A DNA stretch of 64,000 nt, taken from Priestia abyssalis (GTDB lineage: Bacteria > Bacillota > Bacilli > Bacillales > Bacillaceae_H). The notes under the pieces are model-generated. The model had not been told where the DNA came from and made no database searches. It was given only the letters and a program-made list of their open reading frames with translations. Below are positions 27,533 through 36,238 of the stretch, in pieces. Location: the NCBI RefSeq assembly GCF_002019595.1, contig NZ_KV917369.1, positions 1,326,417-1,390,416 of the forward strand, read 5' to 3'. Made by a program: the position numbers and the translations under genes. The stretch's first letter is position 1. Each line of letters starts with the position of its first letter.

Positions 27533-28624
27533 ATGAAACCCCAAATTTTAATGCTGCAACCATACAAACCAGGAAAATCCCCCGAGGATATCCAAAAGGA
27601 GTATAACGTAGAAAAAGTAGTGAAGCTTGCATCAAACGAAAATCCGTTCGGGTGTTCTCCTCATGTTGAAAGAGCTTTGCAAAACTCTTTTTCTCTTTGT
27701 TCGTCCTACCCAGATGGCGCAGCGAACGAATTAAGGGAAAAACTTGCTGAACGTTTAGATGTGAAAGAAAGCCAGCTTTTATTTGGAAGCGGATTGGATG
27801 AAGTAATCCAAACGATCAGCCGGGCAATGTTACGCGAAGGCGATAATATCGTCACCGCTTCGAACACTTTTCCCCAATATAAACACCACGCTATTGTAGA
27901 GGGATGTGAAGTTCGTGAAATTCCGTTGAAAAATGGAGCGTTCGATTTAGATACAATGGCAAATGCAATCGACATTCGAACGAGAGTAGTTTGGATTTGT
28001 AATCCGAATAACCCGACAGGTACGTATGTGAAGGAAGAAGCTCTTGTTCACTTTTTACGGACCGTTCCAAAGAACATACTCGTCGTTGTGGATGAAGCCT
28101 ACTATGAATATGTGAACAAGGAGGATTTCCCTCAAACGATTCCTCTACTGAAAGAATTTGAGAATTTGTTAGTGCTCCGGACATTTTCAAAGGCATACGG
28201 ATTGGCGGCGTTTCGAATTGGCTATGCAGTCGGAAATGAACAGCTGATCGAAAAAATTAACATTGTAAGATTGCCGTTCAACACATCTACGTTTGCTCAA
28301 ACGGCTGCTGTCACAGCTTTGAAAGACGAAGATTTCTTACAATTTTGTGCGGAAGAAAATAGAAAAGGATTAGAGCAATATGCAGAAGCATTAAAGGAGC
28401 TTGAAGTCGATTATTACCCTTCAGAGGCGAATTTTATTTTCATTTGTACGGATGAATCTCAACGGTGGTTTGAACACCTTATCCAAAAAGGATTCATCGT
28501 TCGTCCGTTTCCAAGCGGAGTACGCATCACCATCGGAACAAAAGAACAAAATACAGGAGTCATTTCGATTATAAAAAGTTTAATGGCGGAGAAAAAACAA
28601 ATAAAGGCAGGGGTTACATCGTGA
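27533..28624 (+). CDS. hisC: Histidinol-phosphate / aromatic aminotransferase
   Basis: A 363-aa class I/II PLP aminotransferase. Motifs are KLASNENPFGCSPH, CNPNNPTGTYV, VDEAYYEY and the PLP-lysine region LRTFSKAYGLAAFRIGYAVG. In Bacillus HisC also transaminates prephenate/arogenate-type substrates for Phe and Tyr, which explains its place beside tyrA. Its TGA overlaps the tyrA GTG by 4 nt. The ribosome binding site is GTGAGGAATAG before ATG 27533. Confidence 0.94.
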   Translation: MKPQILMLQPYKPGKSPEDIQKEYNVEKVVKLASNENPFGCSPHVERALQNSFSLCSSYPDGAANELREKLAERLDVKESQLLFGSGLDEVIQTISRAMLREGDNIVTASNTFPQYKHHAIVEGCEVREIPLKNGAFDLDTMANAIDIRTRVVWICNPNNPTGTYVKEEALVHFLRTVPKNILVVVDEAYYEYVNKEDFPQTIPLLKEFENLLVLRTFSKAYGLAAFRIGYAVGNEQLIEKINIVRLPFNTSTFAQTAAVTALKDEDFLQFCAEENRKGLEQYAEALKELEVDYYPSEANFIFICTDESQRWFEHLIQKGFIVRPFPSGVRITIGTKEQNTGVISIIKSLMAEKKQIKAGVTS

Positions 28625-29721
28625 CAAGACGGGTATTGCTCATCGGTACAGGGCTTATTGGCGGCTCCATCGCTTTAGCCATCAAGAAAGAAGCGGCTGC
28701 TGTAATTGTCGGGTACGATATTAATAAAGAACAACTGAAAAAAGCTCGGGAGCTTCAAGTGATTGATGAAGCGGCCTCAAGCTTGCAAGAAGAAGCGGAA
28801 AAAGCTAACTTGATTCTTCTTGCATCACCTGTCGAACAAACGTTGAAACTGATGAAGAAATTGGCATCTTTCAATTTGAGGGAAGATGTCATCATTTCTG
28901 ATGTCGGCAGTACAAAAGGAGACATCATGGCACAGGCCAATGATTTATGGAAAGGAAATGTGACATTCATCGGAGGTCATCCGATGGCAGGCTCCCATAA
29001 AGCAGGAGTTGAGAGCGCAAAGGCACATTTATTCGAAAATGCATTCTATGTGTTAACGCCCCATTCTTTTACCTCCTTTGAGAAAGTTGAAGAATTGAAG
29101 CGATGGCTGAAAGGAACCAATGCCCATTTTCTTGTTTTGGATACAGCAGAACACGATTATATTACAGGAGTCATCAGCCATTTCCCGCATGTCATCGCGT
29201 CTGGTTTGGTGAAATTGGCCAAAAAACATGCAGGAGATAATCCGTTGGTCAGCCTTTTAGCGGCAGGGGGGTTTCGTGATATTACACGTATTGCCTCAAG
29301 CAGTCCGAACATGTGGAAGGACATCGTAAAACAAAACCGCCATAATGTTCTTCAGCTTTTAGAAGAGTGGATTATGGAAATGCGTCAAGTTCAAAACGTT
29401 TTATTAAATGAAGATGACCGAGCGCTTGCTCGATTTTTTGAAGATGCAAAAGACTACAGGGATGCACTGCCCGTTCGTGCAAAAGGGGCAATTCCAGCTT
29501 ACTATGATTTGCACGTGGACGTTATCGACGTTCCTGGAGCGATTGCCCGCATCACGACTTTGTTAGCGGAACATGAAATCAGTATTGTAAACCTTCATAT
29601 CATTGAGTCCAGAGAAGGATTGCTTGGAGTGCTGCGCATCAGCTTTCAGTCAGACGAGGATCGGCTGCAGGCCCAAACGCTGCTCCAGCATCATGAATAT
29701 AAAACATATGAAGCTGCTTGA
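28621..29721 (+). CDS. tyrA: Prephenate dehydrogenase with ACT domain
   Basis: A 366-aa enzyme oxidising prephenate to 4-hydroxyphenylpyruvate for tyrosine. The NAD-binding N-terminus reads LLIGTGLIGGSIALAIKK; GGHPMAGSHKAGVESA and the catalytic-region TGVISHFPHVIASGLV follow. The C-terminal approximately 75 residues form an ACT domain (YYDLHVDVIDVPGAIARITTLLAEHEISIVNLHI), implying tyrosine feedback. It starts at GTG 28621, overlapping hisC, so translation is coupled. Confidence 0.95.
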   Translation: MTRRVLLIGTGLIGGSIALAIKKEAAAVIVGYDINKEQLKKARELQVIDEAASSLQEEAEKANLILLASPVEQTLKLMKKLASFNLREDVIISDVGSTKGDIMAQANDLWKGNVTFIGGHPMAGSHKAGVESAKAHLFENAFYVLTPHSFTSFEKVEELKRWLKGTNAHFLVLDTAEHDYITGVISHFPHVIASGLVKLAKKHAGDNPLVSLLAAGGFRDITRIASSSPNMWKDIVKQNRHNVLQLLEEWIMEMRQVQNVLLNEDDRALARFFEDAKDYRDALPVRAKGAIPAYYDLHVDVIDVPGAIARITTLLAEHEISIVNLHIIESREGLLGVLRISFQSDEDRLQAQTLLQHHEYKTYEAA

Positions 29722-29841
29722 AATTTCAAAGCGGCTTTTTGTGTTTCTTGCCACCATCTCCCGCCTCATTTGGCTCTCTTATTTGTTTTCATCTTATAAG
29801 ATGGTTTATGATAGGAGAGAAGACTACTTAGAGGTGATAAG

Positions 29842-30231
29842 ATGAAGAGTTTTACGGTACAGTTACATAGAGAAGATGCCATCGGACAGATGACAGTTCA
29901 AAAATTAACGGAAGAGGATTTTAACAAAGTAACCGAACAAGAGACCAGACAACTGTTCGAGCTTGATACAGATGTAGGATTTTTTATTTTTTTTGATGCA
30001 CAAGATGAACAGGGTAAGGCCTCACACTTAATGCTTCATTACGAAGGTGAAAATGAAGAACCAAGTGCGTGTTACGGTTTTGAACTAAAAGACTTTTATC
30101 AGTTTGTAGCCCTATATTTAAATGATTTGCAATTCGGAAATGACGCGGATGAACTGGAGTATGGACCAATCCAGCATTTGGCGCATCTTTTGCATCACGT
30201 TCTGGAAGAAGGAAAAAAGGTACAGGTATAA
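29842..30231 (+). CDS. Acidic cytosolic protein, unknown
   Basis: A 129-aa protein (MKSFTVQLHREDAIGQMTVQKLTEEDFNKV...) with an alpha/beta appearance, no membrane segment, and a His-rich C-terminal helix (QHLAHLLHHVLEEGKKVQV). A good AGGTGATAAG site precedes ATG 29842. It follows tyrA by 120 nt and may be transcribed separately. The family is not recognised; TyrA-linked function is not implied. Confidence 0.7.
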   Translation: MKSFTVQLHREDAIGQMTVQKLTEEDFNKVTEQETRQLFELDTDVGFFIFFDAQDEQGKASHLMLHYEGENEEPSACYGFELKDFYQFVALYLNDLQFGNDADELEYGPIQHLAHLLHHVLEEGKKVQV

Positions 30232-30479
30232 TGAAAAGTCCTGGTTGGCAGTCTGCGAGCCAGGATTTGCCCATTGAGCGGTGTTTGAGAAATCCACTAA
30301 ACGGAAGGATTTTTCAAGTGCCGTTTTTATGTTTATATAAGTCCAAATTAATCTTTTAACCTTTTCTATCGGATTTTCTTCTATGCAGGCCTTTCTGTTC
30401 TTCCATCTTGAGTAAGCTCACAAAGGTTATGTGGATTTATATATTTTCACGAACCATTTTACCGTCACTTATCCCATTT

Positions 30480-31004
30480 TTATCTAAGTGCCGCTTGGAG
30501 TGCAGAAAGATGGTTCCGTGATGCATGGCCTAATCTGGAAAAAACATTTTCGACATTTGGAGGAAAATCGGGTATCTTCAATAACTTATCGTACATCGCA
30601 ATATTGTTAATTTCCGCTGAAACACCTGCTTCCAGAGCATCTTCTGCCGCTTGGGGAATGTTAATAAAACGGGCAGCGTCATTCACGGGAATAATCACAT
30701 TGTATTGTTTAAACAAAGGAAGAAGCGCTTCAATATGCCGTTGTTCTGCAGCCTTAATTTGAGTGAACGGGCGGACAGGTCCGAATTTTTCAATAACCGA
30801 ATCATAGCGAGCCTGTGCCAAAAATTCATCTTGAATCGCATATGTCAATGCTTCATCTAATGTAATCGAAGAGTCGCTTAAAGCACCTTTTGCACCATAT
30901 TTTTCAGGTAAAGCCCCAGCAAATGAAACGGATCCCCAACATAGCATAAAAGCTGCGAATACTGCAACGAAACATACATGTTTTTGAACAATAGATGTTT
31001 TCAT
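30480..31004 (-). CDS. Secreted ferritin-like protein (DUF2202)
   Basis: A 174-aa exported protein. A signal peptide (about residues 1-29, ending SVSFAGA) precedes a four-helix ferritin-like domain. The DUF2202 pattern is ALTYAIQDEFLAQARYDSVIEKFG, AEQRHIEALLPLFKQYNV and a final HASRNHLSALQAAL; Glu and ExxH residues could bind metal. Function is unknown; members are extracellular or periplasmic. A shorter divergent paralogue lies at 36239-36559. Confidence 0.8.
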   Translation of the reverse strand: MKTSIVQKHVCFVAVFAAFMLCWGSVSFAGALPEKYGAKGALSDSSITLDEALTYAIQDEFLAQARYDSVIEKFGPVRPFTQIKAAEQRHIEALLPLFKQYNVIIPVNDAARFINIPQAAEDALEAGVSAEINNIAMYDKLLKIPDFPPNVENVFSRLGHASRNHLSALQAALR

Positions 31005-31173
31005 ATCAATTCTCCTTTTAACAGTTGTTCAAAACTATTTTGTGCGGTCTTTCCGTAACCATTCCATAAAAGAAAAAATAAAACATGAATGAAAAAGCGT
31101 TTACGTTATTACTTTTATCCAGTATAGAGGACTCATAAAAAGCAGAAAAAAGAAAGAAGAAGGTAAAAAAGCA

Positions 31174-31202
31174 TTGACACTTTCCGCTCATTTCTGTATC
31201 TT
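31174..31202 (+). promoter_or_regulatory. Promoter of the SatP-type gene
   Basis: TTGACA (31174-31179), 17-nt spacer, TATCTT (31197-31202), about 40 nt before the start codon. Confidence 0.6.
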
Positions 31203-31244
31203 TTTCAAGTATGTGTTTAAAATCAGGGAGGTTTATTATTCATC

Positions 31245-31862
31245 ATGAACAACGAAAATACACAGCATGTTAAAATCGTGACGGCAGATCCGTCGGCATT
31301 GGGTCTTTTCGGACTGGCTATGGTCACATTAGTAGCATCCTTTCAAAAGCTTGGACTAACTGACGGAGTTTCATTAGTCTTGCCGTGGGCAGTTTTCTTA
31401 GGCGGCTTGGCTCAATTGATCGCATCCATTCAAGATTCAAAACATAATAATACATTTGGTGCGACAGCATTTGGCGCCTTTGGTTTATTTTGGTTTGGTG
31501 TAGGAATGACATGGCTCATTCAAATGGGAGCACTTGGAGAAGAATTAGCGGCAGCTGCCGATCCAAAACAACTTGGTTTTGCCTTTGTCGGCTATTTGAT
31601 TTTCAGTATCTTTATGACCATCGGGGCGATGGAAACACACAAGGTCTTGTTCATTATTTTCGTTTTAATCGATTTTCTATTTATCGGATTGTCTTTAAGT
31701 ACGTTTGGCATCATGCATGAATTTACGCATTTATTAGCTGCTGTATCCGAGCTGTTAATTGCTTTGTTTTCGTTTTACGGATGCGCAGCAGCTGTCTTGA
31801 ATGTTCATTTCGGTCAAGTTGTGCTGCCTGTGGGGAAACCGTTCGGTATTTTCAAGAAATAA
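31245..31862 (+). CDS. Acetate/succinate permease, GPR1/FUN34/YaaH (SatP) family
   Basis: A 205-aa protein with six membrane segments. The family signature is at the N-terminus (ADPSALGLFGLAMVTLVASFQKLG, the NPAPLGL-type motif, here DPSALGL), followed by FLGGLAQLIASIQD and FGAFGLFWFGVGM. Members move acetate or succinate. The start is ATG 31245 after AGGGAGGTT. It is monocistronic, followed by repeat copy D. Confidence 0.88.
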   Translation: MNNENTQHVKIVTADPSALGLFGLAMVTLVASFQKLGLTDGVSLVLPWAVFLGGLAQLIASIQDSKHNNTFGATAFGAFGLFWFGVGMTWLIQMGALGEELAAAADPKQLGFAFVGYLIFSIFMTIGAMETHKVLFIIFVLIDFLFIGLSLSTFGIMHEFTHLLAAVSELLIALFSFYGCAAAVLNVHFGQVVLPVGKPFGIFKK

Positions 31863-31913
31863 TATTTAAGAAGTTATCCATAAGTCTTTAATTACTTATC
31901 AAAGCACTTTTTT

Positions 31914-32018
31914 ACTGAAAGACCATGTCAAGAAATCCTTTGGTCTTACTGAGCTTGAATGACGCGGTCTTTCAGTAGGATGGATTAAAAGGGCTTCTCT
32001 TTACCCTTTTGATCCATC
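31914..32018. repeat. Bipartite stem-loop repeat, copy D
   Basis: First inverted repeat 31914-31976 (ACTGAAAGACC / GGTCTTTCAGT, inner TCA/TGA; interior with GGTCTTACTGAG), then hairpin 31978-32018 (GATGGATTAAAAGGG pairing with CCCTTTTGATCCATC). It is the probable terminator of the SatP-type gene. Confidence 0.7.
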
Positions 32019-32112
32019 TCCTATACATAATTTTTATTTCAACTCTTCTTATATTTAGATCAAATCGATACAAAATAAAAGTTGTTCGAAAAAAAAGATG
32101 GGGGCGATCATA

Positions 32113-32520
32113 ATGAAATGGCAAATGGCTCTCCTTACGCTATTGAAAGAGCGGCAGGACCAAACGATTGCATTGGCGATTGATACGTCGAATCCGCCTG
32201 AGGATCCAAACCTCGTAAATAATATCATCAAATTATTTCAAGAATTAAAAAAAGACGCCATATTGGTTCAAGCCGACTTTAAAATCAGAAGTACAACACC
32301 TATTGATAAGGCGGAAATCAAATATTTTAAGCATGGAAAAGCTTCCTATACGGAAGTATTGGAATGGGCTGAGGCAGAAAAAATTGATACATTGTTTTAT
32401 ATTACAGATGTGACTGGTCATTTTTATGAAGAGCTTCAAGTGAACTATAAAGTATTTTGGCTCGTTCCTGACGATTATTTGCCGAGGGTTCCATTTGGCA
32501 AAGCCATCAAGGTCGCTTAA
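32113..32520 (+). CDS. Stand-alone VWA-like domain protein (DUF2201 C-terminal type)
   Basis: A 135-aa protein resembling only the C-terminal VWA-like domain of DUF2201 proteins: ALAIDTSNPPEDPNLVNNII (where a MIDAS DxSxS would lie, here DTSNP), ILVQADFKI, GKASYTEVLEWAEAEKIDTLFYITD and the closing VFWLVPDDYLPRVPFGKAIKV. Full members are near 400 aa and paired with a MoxR-type ATPase; neither the N-terminal part nor an ATPase is present. ATG 32113 is preferred over 32098 because GGGGGCGAT lies between. It may be a relic or a derived single-domain protein. Confidence 0.6.
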   Translation: MKWQMALLTLLKERQDQTIALAIDTSNPPEDPNLVNNIIKLFQELKKDAILVQADFKIRSTTPIDKAEIKYFKHGKASYTEVLEWAEAEKIDTLFYITDVTGHFYEELQVNYKVFWLVPDDYLPRVPFGKAIKVA

Positions 32521-32623
32521 TGAAATCATGATAGACTGCAGGAATAACGCGGAAATCTTAAATACTGGTTATGCGAAATGGCTAACAATGGAAGAAAGCA
32601 AGTTCTACCTTTAACAAAAGTTG

Positions 32624-32660
32624 AAAAACCACCCGATTTTATTATAATCGGGTGGTTTTT
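32624..32660 (+). terminator. Terminator after the VWA-like gene
   Basis: AAAAACCACCCGAT pairs with ATCGGGTGGTTTTT followed by T-rich sequence; strong. Confidence 0.85.
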
Positions 32661-32787
32661 TCAGTTTTTTTATTAAATTGAAGCACTCTTTTTTCTTCCA
32701 GACATTCTCTGGAAAAGTAGTTCATTCTACAGAATATGCTGAAGGGGTAAAGCATTAAAAGACTAATATTTTAATAGATATAGAATC

Positions 32788-32826
32788 TTAACGTTTAATT
32801 TACAATCTGTTAAAAGTAGCTTAATA
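32788..32826 (+). promoter_or_regulatory. PhoP box upstream of phoA
   Basis: Four hexamers TTAACG, TTTACA, TTAAAA and TTAATA at 32788, 32799, 32810 and 32821, each exactly 11 bp apart, fitting the PhoP consensus TT(A/T/C)ACA repeats. They end 9 nt before the -10 box. Confidence 0.8.
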
Positions 32827-32835
32827 GTTTCTGAA

Positions 32836-32841
32836 TATAAT
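32836..32841 (+). promoter_or_regulatory. -10 box of the phoA promoter
   Basis: Perfect TATAAT with no -35 hexamer at 17 nt; the PhoP repeats occupy that place, as in activator-dependent Pho promoters. Confidence 0.7.
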
Positions 32842-32886
32842 TCATTTTGTGAGATTGAATACGACAATAACTAGGAGGTAACAACA

Positions 32887-34287
32887 TTGTTTAAAAAGAA
32901 ATTAGCGAAAAAGTTATTACCAGTGGCTGTTCTTTCAACGGTTGCTTTTGGCGGTTTAATGAGCGGGTTCTCGCATGTAGATGCAAAAGAACATAATAAA
33001 AAGGAAGCAAATAATAACGCTAAAATTAAAAATGTCATTGTCTTAATCGGTGACGGCATGGGTGTTTCTTACACTTCTGCACATCGTTATATGAAAAATG
33101 ATCCAACAACAAAGTTCGCTGAACAAACAGCATTTGATCAGTACCTTGTAGGGCAGCAAATGACTTATCCGGAAGACTCTGAACAAAACGTAACGGATTC
33201 TGCTTCCGCAGCAACTGCGATGTCTGCAGGGATTAAAACTTACAATGCTGCGATTGCCGTTGACAACGACGGATCAGAAGTGAAAACGGTTCTTGAAGCT
33301 GCCAGAGAACAAGGAAAAGCGACTGGCCTTGTGGCAACTTCTGAAATTACGCATGCAACGCCAGCTTCTTTCGGTTCGCATGACCACAGCCGTAAAAACA
33401 TGAACTCGATTGCGGATGACTACTTTGATGAAATGGTAAACGGTGAACATAAAGTTGACGTTCTTCTTGGCGGCGGTAAAAGCAACTTTGAACGTACAGA
33501 CCGCAATTTGGCAGAAGAATTTAAAAAAGACGGATACAGCTATGTAACAAATCGTAAAGAGATGTTGAACGACAAAAACGATCAAATCCTTGGATTATTC
33601 GCTCCAGGCGGACTTCCAAAGAAAATTGACCGTACAGAAGAGATTCCTTCATTAAAAGAAATGACAAACACTGCCCTTTCTAAATTAAGCAAAGACAAAG
33701 ACGGTTTCTTCTTAATGGTAGAAGGAAGCCAAATCGATTGGGCTGGGCATGACAATGATATTGTTGGTGCCATGAGTGAAATGGAAGATTTCGAACAAGC
33801 ATTCAAAGCAGCAATCGAATTCGCGAAGAAGGATAAGCATACATTAGTTGTGGCAACGGCAGACCATTCTACAGGCGGATATTCTATCGGCGCGGACGGC
33901 ATTTACAACTGGTTCAGCGAACCAATCAAAGCGGCAAAGCGCACACCTGACTTTATGGCTCAAGAAATTGCTAAAGGTGCCGATGTTGAAGAAACATTGA
34001 AAAAATATATCGATCAAAATGTCTTAGCCTTAACAGCAGAAGAAATCCAATCAGTTAAAGATGCTGCGGCAACAAAGAAAGTCGTTGATATCGACAATGC
34101 GATTGAGAACATTTTCAATAAGCGTTCTCATACTGGCTGGACAACAGGCGGACATACAGGTGAAGACGTTCCTATATATGCATTCGGACCGGCAAGCGAA
34201 AAATTTGCTGGACAAATCGATAACATTGAAATCGCGAAAAATGTTTTCGATGCATTAAACTATGATATTAAAATTGAAGATAAGTAA
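32887..34287 (+). CDS. phoA: Secreted alkaline phosphatase
   Basis: A 466-aa exported phosphomonoesterase. The signal peptide (about residues 1-33, cleavage after HVDA) precedes the alkaline phosphatase fold. Metal site IVLIGDGMG, nucleophile serine in TDSASAATAMSAG, VATSEITHATPASFGSH, MVEGSQIDWAGHDND, VVATADHSTGG and the C-terminal HTGWTTGGHTGEDVP are all present. It starts at TTG 32887 with AGGAGGTAACAACA. The PhoP box shows phosphate-starvation control. Length fits PhoA/PhoB of Bacillus. Confidence 0.96.
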   Translation: MFKKKLAKKLLPVAVLSTVAFGGLMSGFSHVDAKEHNKKEANNNAKIKNVIVLIGDGMGVSYTSAHRYMKNDPTTKFAEQTAFDQYLVGQQMTYPEDSEQNVTDSASAATAMSAGIKTYNAAIAVDNDGSEVKTVLEAAREQGKATGLVATSEITHATPASFGSHDHSRKNMNSIADDYFDEMVNGEHKVDVLLGGGKSNFERTDRNLAEEFKKDGYSYVTNRKEMLNDKNDQILGLFAPGGLPKKIDRTEEIPSLKEMTNTALSKLSKDKDGFFLMVEGSQIDWAGHDNDIVGAMSEMEDFEQAFKAAIEFAKKDKHTLVVATADHSTGGYSIGADGIYNWFSEPIKAAKRTPDFMAQEIAKGADVEETLKKYIDQNVLALTAEEIQSVKDAAATKKVVDIDNAIENIFNKRSHTGWTTGGHTGEDVPIYAFGPASEKFAGQIDNIEIAKNVFDALNYDIKIEDK

Positions 34288-34308
34288 AAATTAACTGTAG
34301 ACGAAAAG

Positions 34309-34345
34309 GTATCCCGTTGCAATAAGAGCAGCGGGTGCTTTTTTA
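34309..34345 (+). terminator. Terminator of phoA
   Basis: CCCGTTGC / GCAGCGGG stem with a TGCTTTTTT tail, 25 nt after the stop. Confidence 0.75.
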
Positions 34346-34392
34346 AAGAGGTTGTTCAAACTAAAAATAAAAAGTCATCTGGGGGAATCTTC

Positions 34393-35172
34393 ATGAAACA
34401 AACTTTTTCCGTGTTATTTTTAATCATGTTGCTTGTCGGCTGTTCCGCAAATGCTGCTCCTGATAGCGATGAAACGAATAAAGAAAATGCAACCGAGACA
34501 GAAAGGCCTACGAACGAAAAAAATACTGAAACGTCAAAACAAAAGGATTCAGAACAAACGGAGAACCAAACCGTTGAATATCAGCCCAATCCTCAAGTGA
34601 CAGATGACCGTTCATTGCTGGAGGTTGGTCAGTCGTATGAAGACGATAAAGGAGAAGCCACTTTAAAAGCCATTAATAACGTCAATCAAACTTACAAAGT
34701 TGGACCGATTGAATTGACAGTAAAAGAGATGAAACTCGTTCACTTAAGGCCAAGCTACGGGATGATCGATTATTTTCATGTGTTAACACATGAAGAGGAG
34801 TTTGACTTTGTTAAAGTGTTTGTGGAAATTAAAAACACTTCTTCAGAGAAAGTGAATTTTGCACCAGTGGCATTACTTGAAACGAACACGGGTGAAACAT
34901 TTGATTGGGAAAAAGATATTTACCTTGAAGAGCTGAACGGTGAAATACAAGGTAATGCTGTAAAGACCGGAAACATTGGCTTTATTGTGAACGCCACAGA
35001 CGGCCATGCTCATAAAGAGCAACACGACGAGCATGCAGGCGGCGACAGCGAGAAAGATGAACATGATAATGAAGCAAAGAATGTTAAGTGGATTGAAATA
35101 ACGACAAGTGACGTATTTGATCAAACTGAAAACAAAATCAGTGAATCTCAAAAAATCAAGATTGAGTTTTAA
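34393..35172 (+). CDS. Lipoprotein with DUF4352-like domain
   Basis: A 259-aa predicted lipoprotein: lipobox LLVGC (Cys about 17), then a Glu/Thr/Asn-rich linker (about 20-75). The beta-rich globular part resembles DUF4352/telomeric-repeat-like immunoglobulin folds (YKVGPIELTVKEMKLVH, FDFVKVFVEIKNTSSEKVNFAPVALLETNTGETF). A His/Asp/Glu-rich loop (HAHKEQHDEHAGGDSEKDEHDNE) near the C-terminus could bind metal. Function unknown. GGGGGAATC precedes the ATG; a terminator follows. Confidence 0.75.
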   Translation: MKQTFSVLFLIMLLVGCSANAAPDSDETNKENATETERPTNEKNTETSKQKDSEQTENQTVEYQPNPQVTDDRSLLEVGQSYEDDKGEATLKAINNVNQTYKVGPIELTVKEMKLVHLRPSYGMIDYFHVLTHEEEFDFVKVFVEIKNTSSEKVNFAPVALLETNTGETFDWEKDIYLEELNGEIQGNAVKTGNIGFIVNATDGHAHKEQHDEHAGGDSEKDEHDNEAKNVKWIEITTSDVFDQTENKISESQKIKIEF

Positions 35173-35177
35173 CGATC

Positions 35178-35208
35178 GCCTCCTGCACAATTGCCGGGAG
35201 GCTTTTTT
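35178..35208 (+). terminator. Terminator after the 34393 lipoprotein gene
   Basis: GCCTCC / GGAGGC stem with a TTTTTTGC tail directly after the stop codon. Confidence 0.75.
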
Positions 35209-35278
35209 GCATAACCTTGGAAAGTGGACGGCAAATCAGGTTACAATGAAGAAATCAGCAAAAATAAGGAGAGAACAA

Positions 35279-35644
35279 ATGAAATCTACCATTTTAAAGT
35301 GTGCAATGATTTTATTTTTATTAATCATCCATGTCGGTTGTAGTGGAGAAACAGAGAATGATGAATCGTTACTTTCTTATACCGTTCAAGGTCGGATTAT
35401 GGAGGTAAAGGGGAATGAAATTTTAGTGGCCAATGTCGTTCCAAAAGATGTGGCACTGAATTATACGACAAAAGAAATCTTAGGAGATAATGATATTCAG
35501 CCTATTTATATAACGGTCCCTGATAACATCCAAAATTATAAAACCGGTCAACTAGTAAAGGCATGGCTAAAGGAAGAAGAGAGTGTTACATACTCATTTC
35601 CGGCAAGGGCAACGGCTGCAAAAATAGAAATTTTGAAGAAATGA
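35279..35644 (+). CDS. Lipoprotein, DUF3221-like
   Basis: A 121-aa lipoprotein: hydrophobic signal with lipobox IHVGC (Cys about 21), then a small beta-barrel-like domain (YTVQGRIMEVKGNEILVANV...IYITVPDNIQNYKTGQLVKAWLKEEESVTYSFPARATAAKIEI), the pattern of DUF3221. Start ATG 35279 after AAGGAGAGAACAA; a longer frame to 35108 overlaps the preceding gene and is rejected. Role unknown. Confidence 0.8.
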   Translation: MKSTILKCAMILFLLIIHVGCSGETENDESLLSYTVQGRIMEVKGNEILVANVVPKDVALNYTTKEILGDNDIQPIYITVPDNIQNYKTGQLVKAWLKEEESVTYSFPARATAAKIEILKK

Positions 35645-35848
35645 GGAGCCCTATTTTTCATGCGGGATTTTAGTTCTCGAAGAAACCATTCATGCGGGAT
35701 AAAAATTAAACCAAGATTCCTTAAGAAGAAAGGGATTGGATCACAGAAAGTCGAAATGAATTCAAGAGCGAATCATAGTCGAACAGACTAGAACACATTC
35801 ATCTTAGACCTTGCTTAATAAAAACTAAGCAAAGGGAAGGTGCTGGAG

Positions 35849-35992
35849 ATGCTGTTGGCAAGTAAACCGAAAAAATGTCATATTTGCGGGGCAAAAGACA
35901 ATTTGAAAGTGTTTCCGAGTTTATATGTAAAAAAAGCGTATATTTGTAAAAGTGGTTGCCATCAGGAGCAAAAGGTGGAAGAAAAAAAGTAA
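35849..35992 (+). CDS. Small zinc-ribbon-like protein
   Basis: A 47-aa protein, MLLASKPKKCHICGAKDNLK...ICKSGCHQEQKVEEKK, with CxxC and CxxxC(H) pairs 20 residues apart that would bind one zinc. GGAAGGTG lies upstream of ATG 35849. Such tiny zinc-ribbon proteins are common in Bacillus and uncharacterised. A 20-bp terminator follows 55 nt later. Confidence 0.65.
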   Translation: MLLASKPKKCHICGAKDNLKVFPSLYVKKAYICKSGCHQEQKVEEKK

Positions 35993-36047
35993 AGGGGGAA
36001 GCCCCTGCTTAGAAATCAGCCGTTGCCGGTGTTATATTGATAGTGAG

Positions 36048-36102
36048 TTTATAAAAAGCGGGTTTCCTAACGTATACGGGGGGGAAACCCGCTTTTTATA
36101 AA
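36048..36102. terminator. Strong bidirectional terminator
   Basis: Perfect 20-bp inverted repeat TTTATAAAAAGCGGGTTTCC with a 15-nt loop, between the zinc-ribbon gene and the next, convergent gene. Confidence 0.85.
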
Positions 36103-36238
36103 CCTCTTCGCTCTTCAAGCATGTGCAGAATGGAAGGGTTCATGACAACGTTTCTGTTTTATGATCCTGTATTAAATATCATCAGTCCATGATTTATTTC
36201 TTTGGTGTACTCATGTATTATGCCGTGGATTTATCATT

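Noticed and set aside
31094-31108. Possible cre site upstream of the SatP-type gene (GAAAAAGCGTTTACG).
   Set aside because: Three mismatches to the consensus once the central CG is aligned, and it lies well upstream of the promoter.
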